A DNA stretch of 17,661 nucleotides, taken from assembly GCA_964424505.1 (NCBI GenBank), contig CAYRIQ010000016.1, positions 1 to 17,661 of the forward strand, given 5' to 3'. The translations under genes were made by a program, and so were the position numbers. Shown piece by piece: positions 5,291-13,001 of this stretch (the stretch's first letter is position 1; each line of letters starts with the position of its first letter). Origin of the DNA: CAJBLF01 sp964424505. GTDB taxonomy: Bacteria; Patescibacteriota; Gracilibacteria; Absconditabacterales; Absconditicoccaceae. Under the pieces are notes generated by a model. That model saw only the letters and a program-made list of their open reading frames with translations. It did no database searches and was not told the origin of the DNA.

Positions 5291-5803
5291 TTACAGTTTT
5301 TTATATCAGAGTTTTTCTAGTTTGTTTGAAATGTCTTGATATGTTTTGCCACACAGGAGTCATCCAGCAAACGTTACGTCTTGGGTAACCTCACACAAAC
5401 AAAAATCTGGCATTAAAAAATTTTCTTTGCTGAGCTCATCAGGAAATTCAACATCAGCCATAATAAGTCATGTAAGCTCCTCTTGAAAAACATCAACCTC
5501 TATGGTGAGTCATTGATAGGGTAGATAATATCTATGCTTATGAATTTTATTGGGTAAATAGCTTCGAATATAATTAAATTCTTCTTGATCAACAAAAATA
5601 GTTTGCTCTTCTTGAAAAGAACGATTATCTTCTACTATAGGACATTTTTTTGTAAAATTATATACGTCATCTGTTTTACGAAATCTTATTTGTGCTGGCA
5701 TATCTTTTCAGGGAATGTAGACATCCTCCACTGTTTTAAAAGGATATGTATAAAGATTTGCAGGTATATATTTAAGTAAATATGTTTTTTCTCTTTCAAT
5801 CAT
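5291..5803 (-). CDS. CYTH-domain protein
   Basis: This 170-residue protein has the CYTH triphosphate-tunnel fold. It starts with an E-R-E-K cluster (residues 3-6) in place of the canonical E-x-E-x-K. It then has basic strands I-R-F-R-K and F-T-K-K, the acidic E-E-Q strand, and the stretch Y-Y-L-P-Y-Q-G-L-T-I-E-V-D-V-F and G-L-I-M-A-D-V-E-F-P typical of bacterial CYTH proteins. Members hydrolyse triphosphates (inorganic triphosphate or nucleotides) with metal ions, and the substrate cannot be told here. The Lys offset by one position from E-x-E-x-K is unusual. TGA glycines include the invariant Q-G-L. It follows the radical-SAM gene by 32 bp on the same strand, so the two are probably co-transcribed. 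Confidence 0.87.
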
Positions 5804-5835
5804 AGTAGTATAAAAAAATATAAAAAAGTTTTCTC

Positions 5836-6808
5836 TTATGTATCCAAACAACAAGAATTGGTAAATGTCTGTTCTTCTAATGCTTTAATTATTGCTTCAT
5901 CATTTTTTTGTTTTATCTCTTGATAGAGATTAATTTTTTTTGTATCAAGGATACAGGAAGAAACTTTTCCGTCAGGAGAAACAACAATATCATTATATTG
6001 TTTGCAAAAATTTTGGTCTAATCCGTGATTTTTAACAAAATCACAAGCACATGTTCTTAAAAGAACTTTAGCTCATCATAGAGAATATGTTTTTTCATTT
6101 TTCGAAATAGTAGTGTTTGGCTGTAATATAAATCATTGTTTTTCTAAAAAAGGGACAAGAGAATCGTTTGGAACAAATAATGGACTACTTTTTGGACTAA
6201 GCTCAAGATATTTTAATGTAATGTTTTCTTTTTTAATAAAAGAGAGTATCTTGTCTATATATAAAGGTGTATCAAAATAGGTTTTAAGTAAAGTAGAATT
6301 GATTCTAACATCAAGATGTGGGTATTTATTTTTTATGGTTAAAATATTATTGATAATCTGTTCAACAGATATATTTTTTCAGATAATTGTTTCATAAATT
6401 TCTTGCTGAAAAGTGTGTAACGAGATATTAATTCTATCTAAAAATCATATTTCATCTATATGGTTCTGTAGTAACGATCAATTTGTTACCATACTCAAAA
6501 ATGCTCAACGCTCTTTTAATCAACTAAGGATATTTTTTATATCTTTTGATAGTAAAGGCTCTCATCATGTTACCGTTACTCAATATATAGGTATTTGTGA
6601 TTTTGTTAGGCTATAAAGATATGTATAGTCATCCGCATTAAGTAATTCTTTTTCTGACCCATCACATCATTNNNNNNNNNNGACAGAAACTACATTGATA
6701 ATTACATTTTTGTGTAAGGACATACCTCAAGTCCCTTTCAATATTGCTGATAGGTACATGTTGATCAATGGATGTAATCTGCCTTGGTTCTTTTTCAAAT
6801 CATCTCAT
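5836..6808 (-). CDS. Radical-SAM protein, interrupted by an assembly gap
   Basis: About 320 residues plus the gap. Near residue 40 it has C-N-Y-Q-C-S-F-C, the C-x3-C-x2-C motif that binds the 4Fe-4S cluster. It continues with the SAM-binding V-T-V-T-G-G-E-P-L-L (both glycines TGA), then V-T-N-G-S and R-I-N-I-S-L-H-T-F, all typical of MoaA-like radical-SAM enzymes. Cysteines near the C-terminus (R-T-C-A-C-D, F-C, S-S-C, S-C-C) could hold an auxiliary cluster. The substrate is unknown. Ten N at 6672-6681 fall just after the cluster motif. The frames on both sides agree only if the true gap is a multiple of three, so ten is probably a placeholder. Confidence 0.88.
6672..6681. other. Assembly gap (10 N)
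   Basis: Ten undetermined bases inside the radical-SAM gene. Ten does not keep the frame that both flanks clearly share. Confidence 0.95.
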
Positions 6809-6892
6809 GGTTTTGGGTAAAAAAATAAAAACAAGAGCATTATATTTTCTCAAAAAAAGAAAAAAACTGACGAAGCTATGAAAAAATATTTT

Positions 6893-6925
6893 TGAAATTA
6901 AAAAAAACCAATCTTTAGATTGGTT
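6893..6925 (-). terminator. Terminator of the lipoprotein gene
   Basis: Minus strand: an 8-bp perfect stem AACCAATC/GATTGGTT with a 4-base loop, followed by a run of eight T. It lies 23 bases after the lipoprotein stop. Confidence 0.85.
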
Positions 6926-6947
6926 GGTTACCGTAAATAAAAAATTG

Positions 6948-7658
6948 TTAGAAAAATTCTATATTTCAAAATATTGTACAAGGTCAAGGAGCACATCAGT
7001 CTAAGATAGCCAATTTATAGTATTTATCAGGATGTTTTGTATCCATAATGAAAATAATAGGTGTTGTATGATCAGGAAATTGTTTGTCACATGAGTAATT
7101 ATAGTCTATAGGTTCTATGTATATGACAGTAAAGCCAATCATAGAAGGGAAATATGCACTTTCCTTATCAAAAATCCCAGTAGAAAGGTTACATCAGGAC
7201 GCAAGATGTTTATCTTGTATTTCTTTGATTAAAGGTATTTCTGGATTTTTATATAATACTTCTATATAATCATTTCATATATGTCATTTAGCATTATAAA
7301 CAATATTTTTATATTTTTTTAGGATTAATCAGGTTGCTTTTTGATAAGAATATGTATCATATCACCAAGATGTTTCGATTTTTATTCATAAAGAATCATA
7401 TATATAAAAATATTTATATCAGTGAATATAACTAAATTTTCGTCAACTTTCTTTGTCTATATAATATCCGTATTCTCAGGTAACAATATTAGTATTGTTT
7501 TCAGCTAAAATTTCTCATGTAGTTTGTTGTATAATAATTTTTGGCTCATTTGTTCATTTAGTTTCAAATCAGGTATCTCTTATAATATGTACATTATTTT
7601 TACAACCTACAACAAAAATTAACAATAGAGGTAGAATAAAAAATATAATTTTCCTCAT
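6948..7658 (-). CDS. Lipoprotein of unknown function
   Basis: This 236-residue protein has a lipoprotein signal: M-R-K, a hydrophobic stretch to residue 18, and the lipobox V-V-G-C with Cys19. The rest has no family I recognise. It is rich in Tyr, Lys and Ile with four further cysteines toward the C-terminus (S-G-C-N, S-C-D, D-G-C, P-C-T), which could form disulphides outside the membrane. Fifteen of its 19 glycines are TGA, so the gene looks long resident in a code 25 genome. It ends in a strong terminator and starts 88 bp after the peptidase gene on the same strand. Confidence 0.8.
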
Positions 7659-7718
7659 CTTTATTTGATAAATAAATAAACATGTATATAGCTTTTTATT
7701 TTGAAAATTCAAATAAAT

Positions 7719-7739
7719 AGACGTGGAAATACCACGTCT
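7719..7739 (-). terminator. Hairpin after the peptidase gene
   Basis: Perfect 8-bp stem AGACGTGG/CCACGTCT with a 5-base loop, 7 bp beyond the minus-strand stop at 7747. It is followed on the minus strand by an AT-rich tract rather than a clean T run, so termination is likely but not certain. Confidence 0.6.
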
Positions 7740-7746
7740 AATATTA

Positions 7747-8535
7747 TTAATTAGGACGTAAAAAGAGCATGTTATATACTTGACAACGTTCAACCATACG
7801 GTCAAGAAATGTAGTAAAGTTCATAGATTTGAGGTTTGGATTAATTGAACAGCCATTTATACAATTAAATGCACAATCTGTATAATAAACAGTAGATCCT
7901 GTTCCTCCAACTTTCCAGTCAATAGAATGTACGACAAGATAGTGTGCCCCTTTTGTGCCATTGGCATAATAGTGTGTACCTATAACTAAAAATGGAGCAT
8001 GATAGGTATTGATGTGAGTTAGCATTTTTTTAATGGCAATAAATCTCCCTGTAGGATTATTTGCACCATTTTCATAGATAGCAGAAATATACTGACTATC
8101 ATATGTGTTGCCAAATGAACGTAGTGTTGTAATAAGTTTTGGATCATTAGGACTTATTTCCAAACACTTTTCTTTTATACGATAAACTTTAGCAGGACTA
8201 CATTCATAAGCATTTCCATTTCCACGAGCAATAGATCCAATAGCAAGCATATAAGATGTCCAACTACATGATGAACCATCTGGCTGTCCCATATGACTAT
8301 ATGCAGTTTTATAGACTTGATTGACTGCAAACATTTGGCTTGGGATCTGACTAGCATTTGTAGCATTAAGAATGGTCGATGAGGCAATTTTCATTTGTCC
8401 CGTCGATGAATTTTCATCATTAATAGATATGCCATTTTGTGGTTCATCTCCAGAATTTTCATCGAGAGGATACTTTTCTTTTTTGCAACTACCCAAACTT
8501 ATGATGAGCAATGCAAATACGATTAATTTTTTCAT
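7747..8535 (-). CDS. Papain/C39-like peptidase lipoprotein, probably imported
   Basis: This 262-residue protein has a signal peptide and lipobox L-G-S-C with Cys17, followed by a Lys-rich then Asp/Asn-rich linker of the type common in Bacteroidota lipoproteins. Its mature part looks like a C39-like papain-fold domain: D-G-S-S-C-S-W-T-S-Y with candidate nucleophile Cys90 in a helix, G-A-H-Y-L-V-V-H-S-I-D with candidate His198 and Asp206, and aromatic strands at the end. The exact family is not certain. All 19 glycines are GGN and none is TGA, unlike its neighbours (the next lipoprotein has 15 of 19 as TGA). That points to recent transfer from a standard-code donor. A longer ORF lies antisense and is a shadow. 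Confidence 0.78.
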   Translation of the reverse strand: MKKLIVFALLIISLGSCKKEKYPLDENSGDEPQNGISINDENSSTGQMKIASSTILNATNASQIPSQMFAVNQVYKTAYSHMGQPDGSSCSWTSYMLAIGSIARGNGNAYECSPAKVYRIKEKCLEISPNDPKLITTLRSFGNTYDSQYISAIYENGANNPTGRFIAIKKMLTHINTYHAPFLVIGTHYYANGTKGAHYLVVHSIDWKVGGTGSTVYYTDCAFNCINGCSINPNLKSMNFTTFLDRMVERCQVYNMLFLRPN

Positions 8536-8740
8536 AATTGTAATTTTTTCATTAATTTGTTATTTTGATTATATTCACCAATCAAGACACATTATTAGGA
8601 AGGATTTCTTGGTGAAAAAACACTTCCATTGTTTTCCAGTTCCTAGGTTTGGAAATATTTTGTTTACGGTTTTGTTTGTCTATTTATATGTAAGAATATA
8701 TAAACCTTATGGAGCACTATATGACCGTGTAAATCAATCA

Positions 8741-8874
8741 GCTCATTTCGCCCTGGTAATATTTACCAGGGGTTTGAGCGGATAGTTTGTTGCCATACAA
8801 ACATATGGAATGAGAGAGAAGTTTCGACTGATAAGTACAACAGTACTTCGATGCAGGAACGATACTTGCTCATT
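8741..8874. ncRNA. Candidate structured RNA, strand unknown
   Basis: Three nested or adjacent stems fill this segment. GCTCA...TGAGC encloses the perfect CCCTGGTAA-TAT-TTACCAGGG (8751-8771). CCATA/TATGG follows at 8793-8808. AATGAG (8809-8814) pairs with CTCATT (8869-8874) around AAGTAC-AACA-GTACTT (8833-8848). I find no match to tmRNA, RNase P RNA, SRP RNA or 6S RNA. If read from the minus strand it would lie in the leader of the peptidase gene. Confidence 0.4.
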
Positions 8875-8984
8875 ACCACGAGAGATTGTATATAGACAGA
8901 AGTAGAAAAAAATAGACAAAGTCATGACAAAAAAATTATATTGAAAATAAGTAATGAAGAAGGACAAAAGTAATAAAAAAAATT

Positions 8985-9021
8985 TAATAATAAAAACGTC
9001 CAATCCAAAGATTGAACATTT
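8985..9021 (-). terminator. Terminator of dnaJ
   Basis: On the minus strand, TTCAATC and GATTGGA arms with a TTTG loop (one mismatch), followed by CG and a T-rich tract, about 55 bases after the dnaJ stop. Confidence 0.7.
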
Positions 9022-9075
9022 TAAAGGAGTCGATATGTATGTTTTGAAATAAAAAGACAAAATAATTCAGAATAT

Positions 9076-10149
9076 TTATTTTTTAGATTTAAGTTCATTC
9101 CAAAGTTTTTCTTCTTCTTTACTCAATTTTTTGGGTATGTCTATTTGTGGAATCACATATAAATCACCTTTTTTGCTAAAAATTCCACTGCTACCAAATC
9201 CTTTTCCGCTGATTTTAATCATATCACCGACCTGGGTACCTTTTGGCACTTTAATATGTAATTTTCATTCGGGATGTGGTACAATTATGTCACCTCCTAG
9301 TACCATATCAAAAATACTTACATGTGTTTTTGTATACAGATGCTCGCCTTTTCTTTCGTAGAGTTTTGAATTGATAACATTGATTTGGATATAAAGATCT
9401 CCAATATGGTGTTCAGATGATTCATTACCTTTATGAATAAACTTTATATATGCTCCAGATTTGATAGCTGCAGGTATTTTTACTTCCAAAGTTTCTTTAA
9501 CTTTTTCTAATCCTCATCACGCCAATGGCTTCCCATCCTTGATATAGACATGTCCAATTCCTCCACAGGCGCTACATGCTCATTGACTTTGCATGACTCC
9601 AAATGGAGTTTGAATTTGTTGGACTACACTACCACGCCCACCACAAACTTCACATATTTTTTCTTCAATACCAACCATTTTTTTAATTCTAGTATAAGCT
9701 ATAGTTTTGCTTACTCAACTATATGCTTCTTCAAAAGAAATATCTATAGCAACCTGGATATCTTCTCCTCCATGAGTTTTTTTCCTTTGTGATCATCACC
9801 CAAATCCTCATCAGAAAATTCCGCCCATAATATCTCCAATATCAAAATCTCCAAAATCAAATCATCAACCTCAGCCACCAAACCCTCAAAATCAACCAAA
9901 ATCTGAACCTCATTGACCGTTAAAACCTCCAAATCCTCATTTTCTATAACTATCATATTGAGATTTTTTTTTCGCGTCACCAATTACTTGATATGCTTCA
10001 TTCATTTCTTGAAATTTTTTTTTGTCGCCACCTCTATCTGGATGATGCTTAATAGCTGCTTTTTTAAAAGCTTTTTTTATGTCTTCTGGCGATGCATCTT
10101 CTTGTACTCATAATATGTCATAATAATTTTTTTTTATATCAAAATCCAT
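9076..10149 (-). CDS. dnaJ: Co-chaperone DnaJ with a half zinc finger
   Basis: This 357-residue Hsp40 stimulates DnaK ATPase and hands over unfolded clients. The J domain (residues ~8-68) has H-H-P-D at 35-38. A Gly/Phe-rich linker follows (~71-125), in which 11 of 27 glycines are TGA, so the standard code would break it into pieces. Only two C-x2-C-x-G-x-G repeats are present (C-E-V-C-G-G-R-G and C-S-A-C-G-G-I-G), whereas type I DnaJ has four; this leaves four cysteines, enough for one zinc. Client-binding domains follow to the end, with the typical G-D-L-Y-I-Q-I and G-K-G-F-G. The gene stands alone, without dnaK or grpE in the window. A CIRCE-like operator lies upstream. Confidence 0.95.
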
Positions 10150-10207
10150 TGGGTATTGTGCATAAAAAATTAAAAATAAATGATCCTCAAATCATAGTAC
10201 ATATAAA

Positions 10208-10234
10208 ATAGCACTATAGTACGCAGAGTGATAT
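10208..10234 (-). promoter_or_regulatory. CIRCE-like operator (HrcA site) of dnaJ
   Basis: ATAGCACTA - 9 bases - GAGTGATAT. This matches the CIRCE consensus TTAGCACTC-N9-GAGTGCTAA at 7 of 9 positions in each arm with the exact 9-base spacer. It overlaps the -10 and start region of the dnaJ promoter, where HrcA repressor would block transcription. Confidence 0.75.
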
Positions 10235-10260
10235 AATATAGAAAAAAGAAAAAATTGCAA
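10233..10260 (-). promoter_or_regulatory. dnaJ promoter
   Basis: On the minus strand, -35 TTGCAA (10260-10255), 16-bp spacer, -10 TATTAT (10238-10233). The CIRCE-like element starts at the -10. Confidence 0.7.
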
Positions 10261-10311
10261 ATAAAAGTATACTCTATTTTGTTTACGTAAATATTTTTAT
10301 ATATACACTAT

Positions 10312-10339
10312 TTGACACAAAAAAATTTCTGATTATACT
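10312..10339 (+). promoter_or_regulatory. Promoter of the 10381-12805 operon
   Basis: -35 TTGACA (10312-10317, perfect consensus), 16-bp spacer, -10 TATACT (10334-10339), about 40 bases before the first start codon. No clear ribosome-binding site precedes the gene. Confidence 0.78.
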
Positions 10340-10380
10340 TACTTATACTATTATATATTTTATATGATATAAGTCATAGT

Positions 10381-10722
10381 ATGGGTATACAAAGTGCTAT
10401 ACAGGAATTTGAAAAAATGGATGTAGTCCAACAAAAAGAAAAATTATTGTATATGCTTGAACAAATTAAAAATTCAGATCAAGTATTTTTGGATATATTT
10501 ACTTTACTTTCAAAAGACCAAACAAATATAGATCAAAAGTTTTTGATAGGAATATATGGAGATATATTGGTATTTGCAGAAGCTATAGCGACATACAATT
10601 CTTCCAATAAGGAAAAATCATTGATGGCATTACAAAAGAAATTGCAGGCTATGCATGAAGAAGAAATGAAGGACAGAGATCAGGAACAAAAAGATATAGA
10701 GGTACTCTTACAGAAAATATAA
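10381..10722 (+). CDS. Small coiled-coil protein of unknown function
   Basis: This 113-residue protein has no signal peptide or membrane segment and no family I know. Leucine and isoleucine recur at heptad-like spacing in residues ~5-35, and the last 35 residues are very rich in Lys, Glu and Gln, so two long helices, probably coiled coil, are expected. It has only three glycines, none TGA. It leads a three-gene operon with 27 bp to the next gene. Confidence 0.7.
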   Translation: MGIQSAIQEFEKMDVVQQKEKLLYMLEQIKNSDQVFLDIFTLLSKDQTNIDQKFLIGIYGDILVFAEAIATYNSSNKEKSLMALQKKLQAMHEEEMKDRDQEQKDIEVLLQKI

Positions 10723-10749
10723 TTTTATTTGTATAATCTATCTATTACT

Positions 10750-12135
10750 ATGCCAGAAACTGGACCAGAAAAAAATTATCAATTGGAAGCAAAAAATGAA
10801 AAATCATTATCTCCAGAAGAGCAAAAAGCACTTGAGGATATAAATAAATTTTTGCAACCAAAAAATTATAAAGAATGAAAAACTGTATTAGATGCCCAAG
10901 ATGCCAATGATCAACTAGTAAAAAATATACAAGAACAATACAAAAAAATCAAAGAAAAGGTAAAAGAAAAACAAACAACAATAGGAAGTACTAGTACTAA
11001 AGAGCGAAAAATGATTGTAGATAGGCCAAACACACACACAGAAATAAGAAAAGAAAATCTTGTATTGGATACTGAAGCACAACTAGACAATAGTTGACAA
11101 GAAAAATGAAAAGTCGAATATATAGATCAAGAGCAGATTAAAGAAATAGTTGAAAATATCAAAAATAATATTATGGATCCAAAATTTTCTGTGACAATCA
11201 ATTGACGTTCAGATGCAAATATATTTTTACCATGACCAACAGCAAATACATTGATAGTAACATACAATGCGCTTAGACAAAATTTATGGAATGATATGCC
11301 AGATGCTATCAAAACAAAATTTAGCACTCCTACAAAACCAGAAAACCCAACGGAAAAACAAATGAGTGATTGGTTAAATACTATCTTGGCACAAGCAAGA
11401 GCATTGAGATCATTAGAATTGATAAAAAATAATATCTGAATAAATACTTTTAAAACTATGCTAGAAAAAGGAAACACAAACATAAATATACAGCCATATC
11501 TGCCTACTCTCGAAGGACAAGATAGATGAACAAGTATTGTATGCAAAAGAAATATGCAAACAGAAGACATAACGACTACGACAAATCCTACACAAGAAAT
11601 AAAAGAAATAGTAAAACAAAGAGAACACTTTGAATTTTATACCGCTATAAAATTTACATATCCTGATGGAAGATCAATATATAAAATGTTTCAAAGATCT
11701 ATGAATGTAGAACATGGTACGGGAAAGCCTATTACGTTACATAACGTATGAAATTGGAGACCAATAAACATCACAAAAAATGCAGATGGTAGCACTATTC
11801 CTACTGATATTGGTACGAGCAAATATAAAAATATATCAGAACCAAATATTGAAGAAATAGCAAAAAAAGATCGAACTCACACAACATCAGTTATGGAAAA
11901 AACAACCGTAAAAAATCCAGATGGAACATTTGCAATCGCACAAGAATATACAACTATGCCTGCTACAAAAACCACACTACCTACAATAGCATATCCACTA
12001 AAAAACTGAGATATAAGTACGTATTGAGAGACAACAAAGCTTATATCGTTGATTGACAAAACATATCCTATAAATAATATGGATGATATAAAACTATATA
12101 CTATTAAACAACCATCAGAAGTAGGAGGGTTTTAA
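10750..12135 (+). CDS. 461-aa protein of unknown function
   Basis: This long protein becomes visible only with TGA as glycine and I cannot assign it to a family. Residues 1-140 are rich in Lys, Glu and Gln, likely helical or disordered. Residues ~155-240 include F-S-V-T-I-N-G-R-S-D-A-N and later L-A-Q-A-R-A-L-R-S-L-E-L-I, a faint resemblance to the strand and helix of OmpA-like peptidoglycan-binding domains, not enough for a call. Residues ~280-460 are Thr-rich and low in charge repeats, with Y-P-D-G-R-S-I-Y-K-M. No signal peptide or membrane segment is seen. It lies between a coiled-coil gene and a secreted CAP-protein gene, spaced 27 and 19 bp, so all three are likely one operon. Confidence 0.72.
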
Positions 12136-12154
12136 TAACTATCAAAAAGTTTTT

Positions 12155-12805
12155 ATGAAAAAAATACTATCTACTTTATTGGTATCATCAATGTTATGGT
12201 GATGAATCCAACAGAGTGTAGCACAAAAAACAATAACGCAAACTACCAAAAAAGAAATGGTAGAGTTATTTATGGATGATCACAATAAAATGATTCAACA
12301 ATCATATAGTGATATATTAAAAATGTATGGAAAAGAACAATGAATGGAGATTATCAAGAAACATCTCCTCATTGAAATAAATAACGAAAGAGCCAAAGCA
12401 GGAGTAAATCCCTTGCAACAAAATATATACTTAAATAAAGCATCACAAGAATATGTATCATTTTTGTCTATACATAAAAATAAGTATTATAATACAAGCA
12501 GTGGTGCAATACTGCAAGATACGCACACACAGTACAATGCAGATGGTACAAAAAAAATACTTATGGAAAGGACAATGCAAGCATGATATTCAAGTCCTTT
12601 TGTGAGTGAAAATATAAGTACATGACCAACAACTATCAAAGAAGTAATAACTTGCTGGATGAATTCTTCAGCACACAAAAAAACTATGTTAAGTCCGGAA
12701 TATAAGGATATATGATTATGAGTATCATCAACAGAAAATATACGAGTAGCAAATTTTGGAAAGCCAGACATAAAAAATAGAAAACGAACGATCCAAAGCA
12801 GTTAA
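12155..12805 (+). CDS. Secreted CAP (SCP/PR-1) domain protein
   Basis: This 216-residue protein starts with a cleavable-looking signal peptide (M-K-K, hydrophobic to W-G-G, with S-V-A before residue 24). The CAP domain covers residues ~65-205: N-N-E-R-A-K-A-G-V-N-P-L near its start, L-N-K-A-S-Q-E-Y, an H in S-I-H-K-N, A-G-Y-S-S-P-F-V-S-E-N-I, and the signature W-M-N-S-S-A-H-K-K-T-M-L-S-P-E-Y-K-D-I-G-L-G-V. The His and Glu expected in the CAP cavity are present. Bacterial CAP proteins are extracellular, and most lack a defined activity. Several glycines are TGA. It ends the operon. Confidence 0.88.
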
Positions 12806-12827
12806 TTTTTATACATCAAACAATCTA

Positions 12828-12855
12828 TTGCTTTTTTACTAAAAATATATATAGT
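12828..12855 (+). promoter_or_regulatory. Promoter of candidate small RNA
   Basis: TTGCTT (12828-12833), 16-bp spacer, TATAGT (12850-12855), the same spacing and -10 as other promoters here. Confidence 0.5.
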
Positions 12856-12861
12856 AAAAAC

Positions 12862-12999
12862 ACGTGTATAAACGTAAATTGTTATATTATTAATGGTCAA
12901 CTCTATTCAGATTTTGTTTTGTCTTATGTCTGAAAAAGACTAAGACTTTGTTTTCTGAAGACCAACCAGCCCCGCTAATTTTTTGTGGGGCCTTTTTTA
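12862..12999 (+). ncRNA. Candidate rod-shaped small RNA
   Basis: Non-coding stretch of about 135 bases with a promoter-like sequence before it and a terminator at its end. Its body folds as one long hairpin: GGTC (12895-12898) with GACC (12960-12963), TTCAGA (12906-12911) with TCTGAA (12954-12959), then GTCTTA-t-GTCT (12921-12931) with AGACTAAGAC (12937-12946) around a GAAAA loop. An internal bulge of T/G-rich sequence separates the stems. This resembles 6S RNA in outline only. A 16-codon ORF starts at 12894 but overlaps the stem. Confidence 0.5.
12969..12998 (+). terminator. Terminator of the candidate small RNA
   Basis: GCCCCGC and GTGGGGC arms (one G-T pair), 9-base loop, then CTTTTTT. 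It is a plus-strand terminator just before the end of the convergent glycosyltransferase gene. Confidence 0.88.
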
Positions 13000-13001
13000 T
13001 A

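Larger units (their letters stand above)
8536..9075. other. 540-bp region without a gene, with strong hairpins
   Basis: No convincing reading frame appears with TGA as glycine in any frame. The region holds inverted repeats at 8574-8618 (TTCACCAA/TTGGTGAA, distant arms), a compact set at 8741-8874 and the dnaJ terminator near its right end. It may hold a non-coding RNA or be the leader of the peptidase gene. Confidence 0.6.

Noticed and set aside
8372..8785. 137-aa plus-strand ORF
   Set aside because: Antisense to the start of the peptidase gene and then through hairpins; no sensible protein features.
8741..8874. tmRNA, RNase P RNA or SRP RNA
   Set aside because: None of their conserved core sequences could be found on either strand.
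11127..11570. 147-aa minus-strand ORF
   Set aside because: Shadow of the 461-aa plus-strand gene, which has consistent TGA=Gly reading and operon spacing.
12894..12944. 16-codon leader peptide ORF
   Set aside because: It overlaps the main stem of the candidate small RNA, has no ribosome-binding site and no plus-strand gene follows.
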